64,000 nucleotides of DNA from Castor canadensis (lineage: Eukaryota > Chordata > Mammalia > Rodentia > Castoridae). Positions 20,071 to 33,006 of this stretch are shown piece by piece. The notes under the pieces are model-generated. The model saw only the letters and a program-made list of their open reading frames with translations, was not told the DNA's origin and did no database searches. A program made the translations under genes and the position numbers. The stretch covers positions 20,330,353-20,394,352 of the forward strand of contig NC_133387.1 in NCBI RefSeq assembly GCF_047511655.1. The letters are read 5' to 3'. Positions within the stretch are counted from its first letter, which is position 1. Each line of letters starts with the position of its first letter.

Positions 20071-21424
20071 TTGAAATAAATGGCAGTCAATATGGAATAA
20101 GAGAGGGCAAATGTCAGCCATGTGAACTGAGTTGAAAAAGCTGACTCTGTGTTAAAGATCTGCAGACTGCTTGACCTTGGCTGACTAGAACATCGTGATT
20201 GTAGAGATGGAATGCTGTCACTCAAGAGGGAAAGTTATCCTGGGATCTCTATCTCCTTTTAATGGCTACTTGCCATCCACTTCTGTACCTGATCTAATGT
20301 CTTTGTGATTTCTATAGAAAATTCCTAGAATGTACCATTAACCTTGGCTTACCTCTGGCCTTCAACCCTGAAGCTGAGAGTGTGATAAGATGACATCTGA
20401 ATTCTATTGGAGATCTCCCTGCTTTGACATAGCCCATATACAAGTATACAATGCTTCCCCTAATGTAGTTGGTAAACGTATGGACATGCATTTCTTTTGT
20501 TCTGGAACTATATGTCATGTGATCTCTCCCATGGTGGAACATGGCATTCAGGGTAACTTGAATCTGCATTGCCAGGCCATCTTCACTCATATTTGGCTCA
20601 CAATAAAATACTTGCTTATTTCCTTGAAAGTAGAATTGTTATTTTACATAAAAGCCAGAAGCATAACAGAAAATTTTCCAAGTAGACATAGTCTGTCAGA
20701 AGCAATAGCACTTAGCCCATTTTTCTACATATCAACAGTCATTAATATTTAATTCGTTTATAAAAATGTTTTATTTCTATGATGAATTGAGAAATAGCCT
20801 GGCTCACAATTTACATGATGGGAAGAAGGATCAAAGATAAGACTTATGCAGGCCAAAAAAAAAAAATACAGAAAAGTCTTGGTTAGATAAAGAGAGGGCT
20901 GATTTCTTTGTGGAGTGTGAAAGTTGATGCTTCCAGGATGAAATCACTCCTGTCACACCCAGACAAAATTGGAGCTAGCTTTGGAGTGGTGAGGCTCATT
21001 CCTGCCTTTAAGGGCTTACTAAAGTTGCAGAAGAGACTCTCTCTCTTGTTCTACACATCAATACTTTGCAAGTTTCATATGCACAGATTTCTGTAACAAC
21101 ATTTATCTTTAACATTTAAGATTGCAAGAATACATAGAAGCAGCTCTAGACAAAACACTTGTCCAGCAATGGCACCTCCACCAGTGAGCTGACTCCAACT
21201 CCTGCCTTGGTTCTCCAAAACCCAATGAACATTGTAGCCTAGGAGCTTGCATAAATTTCTCCCTTTTGCCTTTGAAAGCTTTCCCTCCTTGAATACACCC
21301 ATAGTTACCTATGGCACACATAGTCCCTTGCAGTGCTATGTCATTCTCAAATAAATATCATTATTCCTTAGGGAATCTCTCAGATTGCTGCTTACTTTGA
21401 TAATTGTTTGTTTCTCCATCAGGC
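20071..21424. other. Intergenic, no recognised feature
   Basis: No coding exon, repeat or RNA gene identified; the open frames have no recognisable domains. Confidence 0.5.
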
Positions 21425-21690
21425 CTTGTGGCCTGAAATAGGTACCATTATTAGCACGATTTCATAGATGAGGAACTAATCCACAGTGATGTTTAGTAAT
21501 TTGCTCAAGATAAATTATTGAGCTGTGTGGTTCCAGATTAATTTGCTTCTCTGTTTGTTTACACTTAGGCACTGTGCTGACTTATATGTATTCCCTAATT
21601 TAATTGTCACAATTCCATAAGATAGGGGACCCAATTTTTTAGAAGAAAAAAATTAAGAATTAAATTGGTTCAAGGTCAAGTGGCAAGTCA
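21425..21690. mobile_element. MIR-like fragments
   Basis: TAGGTACCATTATTAGCACG with ATAGATGAGGAACTAAT, and a second similar segment at 21570-21690 (AATTTAATTGTCACAATTCC). Orientation resembles MIR read in minus sense. Confidence 0.45.
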
Positions 21691-22017
21691 AGATATAAAC
21701 AGAGATCTACTGTATTCCAGAGCCTTTTTGATTAGCTCACACTATTTTCTACTTCACCACCCAACTCTAGTATTTCACTTGTGTGCCACCCCCTGTAAGT
21801 ACCAAAGAAGGAAACAAATACATGCTATCAGGCAGGAGATGGCAGTGGGGACTTTTGTGGCTCCTGATCCCAGTGAAAGGGGCAGACATATCCAGAAATG
21901 GCAGCACTTCCTCAAAGGTTTCATGGGATCATTGGAAGGGCTAGTTATTGCCCAGCAGATGACAGGTGATGGCCAACAGAATGTGTCTATGAGCATGCGA
22001 GGGATATTCTCTGGTGT

Positions 22018-22440
22018 ATTAGTTATCCATTGCTGCATAACAAATTATCCCAAAACCTAAGTGGTTTAAAACAACATTTATTTTTTCTCCCTAGGGCTGC
22101 TTGAGTGTTCTCACAGCATGGCAGCTGGCTTCCCCAAGGGCAGGTTATCTGGAAAACAGGGAGCAAGGAGGATAGCACAAGCCTTTTTTGATGCCCTATT
22201 TTTGATGTTACACAACATCACTTGTCATAATCTATTCCTTAGAAGTGAATCACTATGAGCAACCCACACTTAAGGGGAGGGAAACTAGGCTGCAATTGTG
22301 GATTAATTGTAGCTGTACATTTGATTATCTTGGAGACCTTTTAAATCTCGATGCTCAGAGAACATACGTCTCCCTGCCTCCAGAGACACAACACCCAAGA
22401 ATTTCAGACATAAGTGGACTGGAGTAGAGCACACTACTAA
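22018..22440 (+). mobile_element. Old LTR-like mammalian repeat
   Basis: Starts with ATTAGTTATCCATTGCTGCA followed by AACAAATTATCCCAAAACCT, then GGGCTGCTTGAGTGTTCTCA. These are hallmarks of a widespread mammalian LTR-class repeat. A related middle portion occurs at about 25765-25990. Confidence 0.55.
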
Positions 22441-22599
22441 TTTTTTTACTTGAGTAGATATTTTATTAAAATAACATATACCCAGATAAGTGCTTAGAAC
22501 TTAAGCATTTGCTGATGAATTTCACAAAGTTAATATTCCCATGTAATCACACCTAGAAGAAGAAAGTGAACATTATGTCACAGAAGTTGCCCTCAAGCC

Positions 22600-22860
22600 C
22601 CTCCCAGTCACTCACCAGGTCCCCAATGGCAGCTGCTATGCTGACTTGTAATGCCATAGAGCAGTTGCTCCTGGTCTTGAACGTCATTTAAATGTTTCAA
22701 TGTTGCTGCCCGTGCACAAGCCCAAAAGCAATTGGGCCAATCAACCGTGAACTAGAACCTTCAGAATTGTGAGACAAAATAACCCTTTCCTCCCTTGAAG
22801 TTGACTGTCCTATTTTTTATTATAATATTGCTAATCTTATTTAACACAGCCCATTCTTCC
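22600..22860 (+). mobile_element. Degenerate LTR-like 3' segment
   Basis: GGGCCAATCAACCGTGAACT and GTGAGACAAAATAACCCTTT resemble the 3' half of MaLR LTRs. Strongly diverged. Confidence 0.35.
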
Positions 22861-23164
22861 ATTTAAAAAATTAAGTATATTTTTTGACTCTATTGGTATA
22901 AAAACTGGATTCATTATTGTGTAATCCTTATTATCATACATTCAGGTTTTACTTCGGAGTTTCAAAGAAATTATATTTTCCTGGGTCCCTAAGTGTCACG
23001 TGGACCTCAGAGACTGTGCCTACTGGGAATCATGGAAAAGTGGTCCCCAAATCTCACCCATTAACAGATGCCACATACTTGGTTTTTAAATTGTTATTGT
23101 GTGTTTGCTTGTTTGTTTATTTGTGACAGAGTCTTACCTTTCTGCCTAGATTCATCTTTGTGTG

Positions 23165-23455
23165 TGCGTGGCACTGGGGTTTGAGCTCAGGGCCTCTGGC
23201 TTGCTAGGCAGGTATTCCTACCCCTTGAGCCACTCCACCAGCCCTTTTTTGGGATTTTTTTTTATGAGGCAGGGGCTCACAAAGTATTTAACTAGAGCTG
23301 GCTTTGAACCACAATCCTCCTGATCTCTGCCACCTGAAGCAACTAGGATTATAGGTGTGAGCCACCAGCAACACTTGAACTACTGGGCTCAGTTGATCCT
23401 CTCAACTCAGCCTCCCAGGTGCTGAGTACAGGCACATTCCACAACACCTAGCTGG
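23165..23455 (-). mobile_element. Composite SINE, long form, minus
   Basis: CACTGGGGTTTGAGCTCAGG, GAGCCACTCCACCAGCCC, GATTATAGGTGTGAGCCACC, then a second B1-like segment (23375-23455). Confidence 0.85.
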
Positions 23456-23873
23456 CCTCATTCTTTTCTTATATCTTCAAAAATTAATAGACTTTATTTT
23501 GAGAAGCAGTTTTAGTTCTTCAAAAAATATTGATATAATATTATTAGCCAAAAGTCCTTAATTTATTTTAGGGCTTACTCTTTGTTGTATATTATCTGTG
23601 TTTTGATAAACACTAATGACAGGTGTTTACCATTACCATATCAAACAGAATAGTTTCACTGCTGCAAACACTGTTTTGTTCCACCTATTCATCCTTCCCT
23701 CTGCTTGAGCTCCTGGAAACCACTAATCTATTTTCTGTGTGTTTCTTTTCCAGTATGTCAATATCTGAGCTATGTGTACAGCCTATCCATATTGACTTCC
23801 TTTACTTGACAGTATACATTTAGGGTTCCTTTGTGTCTTTCATGGCTTGACATCTCATTTCTTTTTTTCTTTT

Positions 23874-24080
23874 TTGTCAGTGCTAGGGTTTGAACTCAGG
23901 GTCCACGTGTGCTATGCTCTGCCAGTTGAACCACTCCACCAACACTGTTTTGTGTTGGGTATTTTTCAGATAGGATCTCATGAACTATTTGCCTGGGCTG
24001 GCTTCAAACTGACATTCTCCTGATTTCTGCCTCATGAGGATCTAGGATTACAGGCATGAGCTGGCAGGGCCCAGCTCTCA
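23874..24080 (-). mobile_element. Composite SINE, minus
   Basis: AGTGCTAGGGTTTGAACTCA, ACCACTCCACCAACAC, CCTGGGCTGGCTTCAAACTG, GATTACAGGCATGAGC. The flanks share a CTCATTTCTTTTTT-like direct repeat (23851 and 24075 regions). Confidence 0.85.
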
Positions 24081-24235
24081 TTTCTTTTTTACTTAACAAT
24101 GTACATTTAGCATTCCTTTGTGTCTTTTTAGCTCCTTTATATTTTCACTTAATTACCGTTCAATGCTCTGGACTACTCTGTATTGAACAGAACAGAAGCT
24201 TTAAGTACCTAGCCTTGAATTATTCCTTTTTATAA

Positions 24236-24770
24236 AGCAACAGTTTTGACCTGAGTCACTCCATTTTGAGTACAAGCATCAAGGTAGAATGATTCTATAT
24301 CTTGTTTATACAATAAACCACCACCATCTGCCAGCACACTATGAAACACAAACTGATAATTTATTTGTACCTATAAATTATCTGTATATCAAATCATATC
24401 AGAAATACCAGACATATGAGTTTATCAGTCACATCAAATATAATCCCCTCTCCTGAGACTATAAAAGAAGGTGTACCCCACAATTGAGATGCGGCAGGTA
24501 CACTGGCCTGTCACTGGTTCACCCATCATGGGCCTCTTCCAGGCAAAGGACCCCTGCCTTGTCCCTGGGCTCCAGCTCCAGCAGAGTTTCTCCGGCCATC
24601 ACACTCGAAACAGACTGTCATTCAGATCTGCACTCTATCAAACTCTGTGTCTAGAGCAGCTGTGTGCCTGAGGTTGGGTTCATAAAATTTCTTCAAGCCC
24701 TCTGAACCTTGAAGCCTCTTTAACCCTTTCTTAGCTGTTCTGTAATATAATTAATAGATTCATAACATAA
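24236..24770 (+). mobile_element. Possible LTR of an endogenous retrovirus
   Basis: Contains GACCTGAGTCACTCCATTTT, a TATA-like CTATAAAAG near 24461 and a stretch richer in GC than its flanks. The pattern resembles an LTR U3/R, but ends and target duplication were not found. Confidence 0.3.
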
Positions 24771-26307
24771 ATCATTCTGTGAAGTATAATGTGTGATCTG
24801 GGGTTAATATTAGTACTTAAGATTGGAATAAAAGAATCTGTGATTGCCACTGGGCCTGCCTAACAAATGAAATCAGTAGTACTTGATGAATTAAAGCCAA
24901 CAAAATTGACATACCTTGTGAATTTGATGTTATTCAATAAATTCTGATTCCGTGTGTTCATTTATGTTTCTGATGTAGCTTGCTCATGACAAAGGGCATA
25001 TTGCTTTCTTCTACATTTGGATTATTATGCACAAAGCACCATCATTTGCAAGTTCATCATGGGTCATCAAACTCAACATAGCTGAAAGTTGGAAAGCTAG
25101 CCTTTTTTTTTTTTGTATAAATAGTAACTCACCTGGAGTTGTGACATGAGGTCCTGAGAAGAGGTAAACAACAGAGCCTCAGTTCTAAAGGTAACAATTC
25201 CCATTTCAGTTTAGTGATAGTTAATTCTGACCTCATAAGGATCTCCTACGACAATTAAGTAGCCAGAAATCCAGAGGAAAGGATATAGACCATTCCATAC
25301 ATAGCATTGTTTTGGGGGATGGGAGTTGTTGTTTGTTTTTCATGTGCTCTCATTTGTTTGTAAGTTAACTTTGAATCTGAAAGTAGATTTTAACATCTGG
25401 GAATACAGAAATTGCCATTAATATTTTGCATATGTACATGGAAAATCTTAACACATGTCATTAATTTTTGTTAAATTACCTACTTCAAAATTAATAATAC
25501 ATGTTATGTATCATAATCAGGGGGACACTAGGTTACAGTGGAAATTCTCGAGACATAGGGCATCTTATTGGATGACATGACACTACAAGAATTTTTCAAT
25601 TAAGAAATCCTTTGTGACTTACAGAGTAAAGAAAGGTGTATTATTCCTGATAAGACTTCTTTTTCAGAACCACTAAAACTATGGGTTAGCAAAAAGGGAG
25701 AAGATCTATTGGGTAACTCGAATTTCACTTAGCATTTCTTTGTAATGAATCAGCCAACTATAACAACAGCTGTTCATTTGGTCACGGTTTTGTGGATTGG
25801 CAATTTTGGCTGGAATTAGTTGGTAAGTTTGTCTCTGCTCCACATGGTGTGAGTTGGGCTTGTTCTCAGAATAGGGCTTCATTTGGGTGGGCTGGAATGT
25901 CAGGGAAGGCCCGGGCCCCTCTTCTCAAAGCGTCTTCTCTCATCCTCTGAGAGACTGACTTGGGGTTATTCACAAGGCAATAGAACTCTAGCAGCTCTAC
26001 TCTTGGAATGTATGCAATGCTACTCCTCCCACAGTCTGTAGGTCAAAGAAAGTTGCAAGACCAAAGCAGGAGTTGAGGAATGAGAGATTCCACTTCTTGA
26101 CAGAGTTATTGTAAAGAAACTGTGGCTTTTAAAAATCAATCCCACAAGGTTTAGTAAGAGCTTTGATTATACACTTTCTAGCGTCATCAGTTTACCAATC
26201 TGCTCCTGGTCTGTACTTTTAAGAAAACTTCATTTTTCATTCTTTTTTCATGTGATAAATATATCTGTGTAATAAGATTTACTATGTTAAGAATAAATAA
26301 ATAGCCA
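24771..26307. other. Intergenic, mostly unrecognised
   Basis: Only 25765-25990 shows resemblance to the old LTR-like repeat at 22.0 kb; the remainder is AT-rich unique sequence. Confidence 0.5.
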
Positions 26308-26488
26308 CTGGGCTCTCGGGGCTCATGTCTGTAATCCTAGAGATCGGAGGATCAAAGTTCGAAGCCAACCTGGGCAAATAATTCGTGACACTCTATCACG
26401 AAAAAGTCCATCACAAAAAAAGGGCTGGTGGAATAGCACAAGGTGTCGGCCATGACTTCAAACCCCAGTACCACAAAAAAAAAAAAAG
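26308..26488 (+). mobile_element. Composite SINE
   Basis: GGGGCTCATGTCTGTAATCC, GTTCGAAGCCAACCTGGG, TTCAAACCCCAGTACCAC with A tail. Confidence 0.87.
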
Positions 26489-28119
26489 AATAAAAAAAGA
26501 AAGAAATTTATTTTAAAGGAAAAGAAAGGCTAGGGTTGATAATCATTTTTTAAACCTTCTAACAGCCCCATGTCAATTTATCTAAGAGGGAAAGGAAGCA
26601 AAAAGTATGGTATCTAACAGAAACTGGGAGAGAAAGAATTTCAGTATTGAATAATATATTTATTTCTCCTTTAACCAATTAATATTGTATTAATTTTTTA
26701 TAGTACTAATGCAAATCCTAGTATCAGAGCACTCTTTCATTCTTAGTGGCTAGGAGTAGAGAGACAGGGAAAAATGACAAAGCCCCAGTACAAGACTCTA
26801 AACTTCCAAGAAGACACAACAGTAAGGAGGAGGCAGTAGCTCTCCCTCAGGCTGGCTGCAGAAGAATTAGGGAACTCGAGTCTGGGAGAACTAAGATGCT
26901 GAGATGCTGGGATACTGGCATATTCTATATAAACCCTGCCACTCTGATAGCATTAACATAGGATCCAAGCAAGACTGAAAGCACCAGTCAGAGATGGCTC
27001 AGCAGGTACTGTATGAGTGGCTGGAGAAGACCAGAGTGGGACTAATAAGGCACCAGAACAACAGACAAGGCCATCAGATTTTATTCTGTTCCCTCGTTGA
27101 CAAGGAACATTTGTCTTGCTGAGTCAATTCTGCAATAGCTCAATCTGTTAGAGAAGAGTTCCAGAAAGCTGGTGTTCCCTACCCCCCAACACAGCTGGTA
27201 GCAATCAAACCATCAAGTTGAATCTCAAATTAAGAAGAGCAGTTAACATAGAGATACCCTTTGGAAGGTGGCAGTCTCTTTACACATTGTTCCCACCTTG
27301 TAATAATGTAGAACCACAGAGGTCTGCTTGTTGGAGCTTTCTAGAATACTCACTGGTCCCATGGTGCAGGCACTTGCCCCCACCTCTTCCTGCCAGTCTT
27401 TAGAGGATACTATTTCACTACATACTTTTATTGAACGTGGTTTTGATGTGTTCTCTTTAGAACCAAGTTGCTTAATCATAACTCTGAAGAGTTCACAGTT
27501 TGCAAGGCCACAAGGTAAGAATATGTGTTGTTGACATCCAATTTGCCATCTTGCTTTTCTCCCTCCAGGCTTGCACTTCCTGGATTTTCCCTTCTCAGTA
27601 ACAGATGGCTCAAGTGATAACTATATAATCTTCCACTATGATCAATTTTGCTTGACAAACATTTAGTAAGCTGTTAAGCAGCTGTCATGTGCCGACCACT
27701 GTACTCAATGCTGGGATACAGTTCCTGCCTTCTAGAGGTTCATGGTGAGCAGATAGTACAGTTCCAGGCACAGGAGATGCACTGGAGATGGACAGGTTTG
27801 AGTGCCCCAAACCTGGGATGAAGGTGAAGAAAGGGCTTTGTGTCTCGGAACAGCGTGCTGATACAACAGCCAGCCTGGACAGAGAGTAGAGAGGCACCCC
27901 ATGAGAGAGACCTCCGGGTGTGTGTGCACGCAGGCACAAGCCCTGGAGGTCAACAATAGCCTCCAGGAGGTGTTTGTGGTAATGTGACCTCTCCTGCACC
28001 TGGGTGCTACCGAGGCCTCAGAATGTCAATTGCATGGTTTAGATTACAGTCTCTGTATATATGACTTGAACAGAAAAATGAATTTTACTAAGATGTTCTT
28101 TGTTAAGAATCTCAAAATC
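26489..28119. other. Intergenic, no recognised gene
   Basis: 27660-27800 resembles an ancient mammalian repeat with the pattern 'gtcatgtgccgaccactgta...ctgggatacag'. Otherwise nothing identified. Confidence 0.45.
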
Positions 28120-28164
28120 AGATTTTTTTTTTCCTTCCTTCCTTCCTCTCTTTCTTTCTGTTTT

Positions 28165-28285
28165 TCTTTTTGGGGTTTGAGACAGGGATCTTCCTAAGTA
28201 GCCCAGGCTGACCTCAAACTCAGGATTCTCCTGCCTCAACTTTATGAGTGTTGGCATTTCAGATGTGAGTAACTATGCCTGGTCA
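28165..28285 (-). mobile_element. B1-like SINE
   Basis: GAGACAGGGATCTTCCTAAG then AGCCCAGGCTGACCTCAAAC and CTATGCCTGG; reverse complement of B1. A pyrimidine-rich tract (28120-28164) represents its tail. Confidence 0.8.
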
Positions 28286-28525
28286 CAATTTATTCTTTCG
28301 ATGCCAAACCTGGTTGTCCCTAAACGGAGCTACAACTAAAGTTCCCAGAGATTGGTAATGTTCTGAAACAGGACACTATGCCTATAACAATTGAATCTAA
28401 TTTCACAAATTCCTTAGTCACTGATAGCATGGCTTATTTGGTTTGTTCTCCAGTAAATGTGTAGTCCTATGTCTCTGTACTTATTCAGTCTTACCATCAG
28501 GCCTGGAAATTGATTGAAAGCTGCC

Positions 28526-28728
28526 TTATCTCAACTAGCAAAAACCCTTGTTCCTTCCTATTATTGCTTATACTCTCTCTTCAACAAAATTAGAGATAAG
28601 GGCAAAATAGTTTCTGCTGGGTATCGAGGGGGTGGGAGGGAGAGGGAGGGGGTTGGGAGTAAGGGAGGGGGTGGGGGCAGGAGGGAGAAATGACCCAAAC
28701 ATTGCACATATGAATAAAAAAAAAAAAA
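28526..28728 (+). mobile_element. 5'-truncated LINE-1 3' end
   Basis: About 200 bp matching the 3' UTR of the two large LINE-1s in opposite orientation, including the G-rich polypurine tract at 28628-28688 and an A tail. Flanked by a 10-bp target duplication GAAAGCTGCC (28516-28525 and 28729-28738). Confidence 0.88.
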
Positions 28729-29594
28729 GAAAGCTGCCAACAATATGGATTATTTGGTAACTGAATAGAGCACCCTCCTTTGGGAGGAATGGTTTAAATT
28801 AAAATTAACGATACGTGAATAAAGATAAGATTATTGTTGAGAGAAAGTCAATGTATAGGTGTAACATCTAACTGAATTGTAGTGGCTGGGCAGGGATTAG
28901 ACAAGAGAATAACTTATATAAATGTCCCTTGAGAGGAAGACCCCGGAGCTGAAATCTTCTCTTTTAAAGAAGTAAGCCTATTAAGGACTTAAGTTTGAAA
29001 ACAATCCTAGGCATATTTCCCTCAGCAAATCCTGAGAACACTAACACATGATCATCCAAATGAGCCTTCAGGTATCTGAATCACAATTAAGGTCTAACCT
29101 TAAGGTTAATTATGATTAATGATGGTTTAAGAAAGATGTAGGGTATAACAATAGAAACTTATTCCACGCCTGCCCCATCTGCCATGATATTATGTGTGAA
29201 AAATAGCTGTGTGGGTAAGAAGTCCAAAACCAGATCACTGACAAAGAACAGACATGTATAAATGGTGAGCCTACATCCAAAGAATGAAAACCAGCAATTC
29301 ACCATGCATGGCTATGACAAGCACTGCAGAGCATACAAGCCAGACTTTACTCAGGAGTTCCTGATACTCACATGTCCTTGGGAAGACAAATAGGCCAGGC
29401 GGTCAATGAAAATATTGAATTGAAGAATGCTACCTATGGAGCTGATATTCCCTGCACAGCTTAAGCGCCAGGCCTGAGTGCTAACCATTTGTTTCCTATG
29501 GTGCAATGCATATTTGATGGACAAATTCTGAACAGGCCTAGAATGCTTCATCTGATGATAAGTGACCCCTTCCGTAATCTCTGCCACCTGTGAG

Positions 29595-30150
29595 TACATT
29601 GTGTTACATGGCAAAGAGAGATTCCATTTGCAGACGTAATTAAGGTTGCCAATCTCATGATTTTGAGATGAGGAGATTAGCCTGGATTATTTCGGTGAGT
29701 CTACTGTAATCACAAGTATGCTTAGAAGGAGAAGAGGGGAGCAAAGGAGAGTCAGACAAATAGATGGTATCATGAGGACTGAAGCAGACAATGCTGGCTT
29801 TGAAGATGGAGGAAGAGGATAATAAGCCAAGAATGCAGGCAGGTAGTGTCTAGAAGCTGGAAAAGGCAAGGAAAGAGAACTTCCCCAGAGCCTCCAGAAA
29901 AGAATGAAGCCCTGCTGACACCTTGATTTTAACTTTTTTCTGATACAAGTTTGAGTCCAGTTTCACACATGCTAAGCATGCATTGTACGACTGTGCTGCA
30001 TTCCCAGACTCACACCTTGACTCTAAACCAGGAGGTACATGTTAGACTGCTGATTTATACAACCGAATTGTAAAATTAAGTTACAATGTTTTATGCCACA
30101 AAATTTGTGATGATTAATTGCAGCAGCAATAGGAAACTAATACATATAGT
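29595..30150 (+). mobile_element. MLT1-type LTR
   Basis: Contains TTGCAGACGTAATTAAGG, GATGAGGAGATTAGCCTGGA, TCTAGAAGCTGGAAAAGGCA and ends CAGCAATAGGAAACTAATAC, in the family order. An ID-like fragment in minus orientation (about 29940-30005) interrupts it and duplicates the 'acaccttga' flank. Confidence 0.8.
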
Positions 30151-30489
30151 AATGCAAGGGTAGATTTTTGTTGAAAGGAACAATATAATTATAAAGTAAC
30201 TATGTCTGATTTATAATATAAAGTGCCTAGAACAATACTTTCTATAATATAGGAAGCATAGCTAAAATTAATGTTAATGCTTAAATTAGTATTAATTTTA
30301 TTAAGGCAAATAAAATTTATGATGATATTGATGTTCATCAAATTTGGAAGAGGTTGAAATAAAAGCACCAAAGGATAATATCTCTATGGAAGAAAATGGA
30401 TCCGAAGAAGACTTAGATTTAATTAATTATAAAATCATGATAGTTGTTACTCACTTAGAGGATATATTGCATAAAGTACAGATGGCCAA

Positions 30490-30645
30490 TCCAGGCATGA
30501 TGGTGCATGCCTACAACTCAAGCACTTGGGAAACTGAGGCAGAAGGATTGTGAATTTGATGCCAGCCTGAGCTACAAAGATAGTTCCAGGCCAGCCTGTT
30601 CTACTTAATGAAATCCTATCTCAAAAAACAAATAACATGGGACAA
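30490..30645 (+). mobile_element. B1-like SINE
   Basis: CCAGGCATGATGGTGCATGC, AGCACTTGGGAAACTGAGGC, AGTTCCAGGCCAGCCTGTTC and an A-rich end; close to a full B1 monomer. Confidence 0.85.
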
Positions 30646-32464
30646 AAATACAGATACATACAGATCAGGAAGCAAAAATTTATAAAAATAACTAAAAGCA
30701 TCAGAAATATTGTGTGGAATTATTATATGATTTGGCTGTCTGTTTAAATCTAAACAAACCCCTACAAACTGTCCATTTAAAATATTTGGAATCTATATAT
30801 ACATCTTGACATCTGATTATATAATACTAGGAGTCTAGTAGTTGCTGTCAACTATGAGTAAATTTTTTTTATTGTAAAAAGACTTTGACCATGGACCTAA
30901 GCTGGGCCGTGCTATTAGTGTTAATTCCAGCAAACCTGAAATTAGCCCAAACTCTTATACTGAAATATATTTAAGTCCATGATGACACGCATCATTTGTA
31001 ACTGGTATTAGCAAGATCCCAAAGGAGTCTGGCATTTGGCTGGTTTCTTAGCAAGAATATGTCCTGGATAAGACTATAGCCTTTTACAACAAGAAGGGAA
31101 TCTTCATATGATACAGGAAAGTCAAGGATGGCAATTGTGGTGGCACGTTTCTATTTCCTGTATGTGTTGAATATTTCCAAATATGCAAAGATAGTCCTAG
31201 CTGAACTTGAAAGGAAAGTGCTGGCATTTCAGGAGGGAGAAGAAGGTGTAGAATAGATTTGAAGGAGGGTGGGAAGCACAGGACAGAGAGCAGAGTTGGT
31301 CTATGGATTTGATTTGTTCCCACCACTCTATCTTTTTTGTGTTTTCAGACTCAGAACTGCATTTGGTGAGGGGTCTCAACAGTGGGAAGAAGGTATGTGG
31401 TCTCTTCTTTTACTCTCCTTGCTCTGTGGTTTCTCCTCTATCACCTTGTCCTGGCAAGGACTTCTGGAGCCCTTCCTAACAAACTGCTGGAGTATCTTCT
31501 GGAAGCTTGGAAAATATTATGTGTACAGTAAATGAGGTGAGGATGCTAGAAATTCCTTGGCAGAGGAAGGGATGAAAAGATTCGGGGAGGTGGACATGTT
31601 AGAACTGGCTTCTTGTTTATCCTGTCAGAGCTACTATGTTGTGTTTCCCAGGAAGCCCCAGAAGACCTGCTCTTCACTAAAGCAATAGGGACGGCACTCA
31701 TGAGAGAGATACACTTGTCTTAAGAACTCAGTGTTGTCTGTCCCCCACACACCAGGGTTGACGGTAGGAGCTACCATGGAAAACTGGATTCCCTGGTGTC
31801 AGTATGGGTGATGGGATCTGGAATAGCACAAACTAGTGGCAGCACATGAAAGTTTCAGAGGCAAAGTAGGTTTGATGGATTTAATTGGCTGTGTTAATTG
31901 CCACAATAGGCTTGTATGAAGTGGACCCAAGTATTGGAATAGCAAAGTCAGAGTGATAAGCAGGGGCTTTGACCTTCAGGATTGTGGCAAAGACTATTAA
32001 ACCATAGTATTATAGGAGTGATATATGGGCACACAATGAAGTTGTTGCTTAATTTATTCATCTAAATGAGATCTTGACTATATCAGCAACAAAAAATCAT
32101 GGTCACATACTCAATTTTCAGAATTGAGACAGTTTCAGACTTAGAAAACACTGATTAAGAGATCAAGTTCCTGCAGCACAACAAGGAGTTGCAGCAGCTC
32201 TTCACAATCCTTCCTTAAAGGGCACCTTACTGTCTTTTATCCACAGTCACTATGTACTAGAGGAAATGAATGCTCAGGTATTTTTAGGGCTATGGATAAG
32301 GTATCTCACTATTTTGATGACACCATGCCAACTGGACCCGACAGCAGAAAGTGTCCACATCTCTGAATGATGTAAGACAGGGGCATCTCAGGTGATGGTA
32401 GATTAACCCCACAAAGACTCAAGGGCCTGACATATCTGTGTCCTGACACATTTTTTAGAGGTAC
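30646..32464. other. Intergenic, no recognised feature
   Basis: No repeat or gene identified. The open frames (for example on the minus strand at 31084-31379) overlap each other and have no domain. Confidence 0.5.
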
Positions 32465-32559
32465 AAAAATCTAGACCAGAGGCTAGCAAACTAAAGCCAC
32501 ATTCTACCCGCTGCCTGTTTTTGGTATGGCCTACAAGCTAAGCATAGCTTCACAGCTTT
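32465..32559 (+). mobile_element. hAT DNA transposon, 5' part
   Basis: Begins near CCAGAGGCTAGCAAACT and continues CTGCCTGTTTTTGGTATGGC, matching my memory of a common Charlie-like non-autonomous hAT family. It is cut by the LINE-1 that follows and resumes at 38990. The family name is uncertain. Confidence 0.65.
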
Positions 32560-33006
32560 ATTTTTTTTTAATTTTTATTTTATTCATATGTGCATACAAT
32601 GTTTGGGTCATTTCTTCCCCCTTCCCCCCTTCCCCTCCCTTACGCCCCTCCCTACCTTACCCCCCCAACCCCTCGCTACCCAGCAGAAACTATTTTGCCC
32701 TTATCTCTAGTTTTGTTGAAGAGAGAGTATAAGCAATAATAGGAAGGACCAAGGGTTTTTGCTGGTTGAGATAAGGACAGCTATACAGGGAGTTGACTCA
32801 CATTAATTTCCAGTGCATGTGTGTTACCTTCTAGGTTAATTCTTCTTGAACTAACCTTTTCTCTAGTTTCTGGTCCCCTTCTCCTATTGGCCTCAGTTGC
32901 TTTAAAGTATCTGCTTTAGTTACTCTGCATTGAGGGCAACAAATGCTAGCTAGTTTTTGAGGTGTCTTACCTATCCTCAGCCCTCCCTTGTGTGCTCTCG
33001 CTTTTA

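Noticed and set aside
28628-28688. G-rich tract as an independent regulatory G-quadruplex
   Set aside because: It is the polypurine tract of the LINE-1 3' UTR, repeated in both large LINE-1s.
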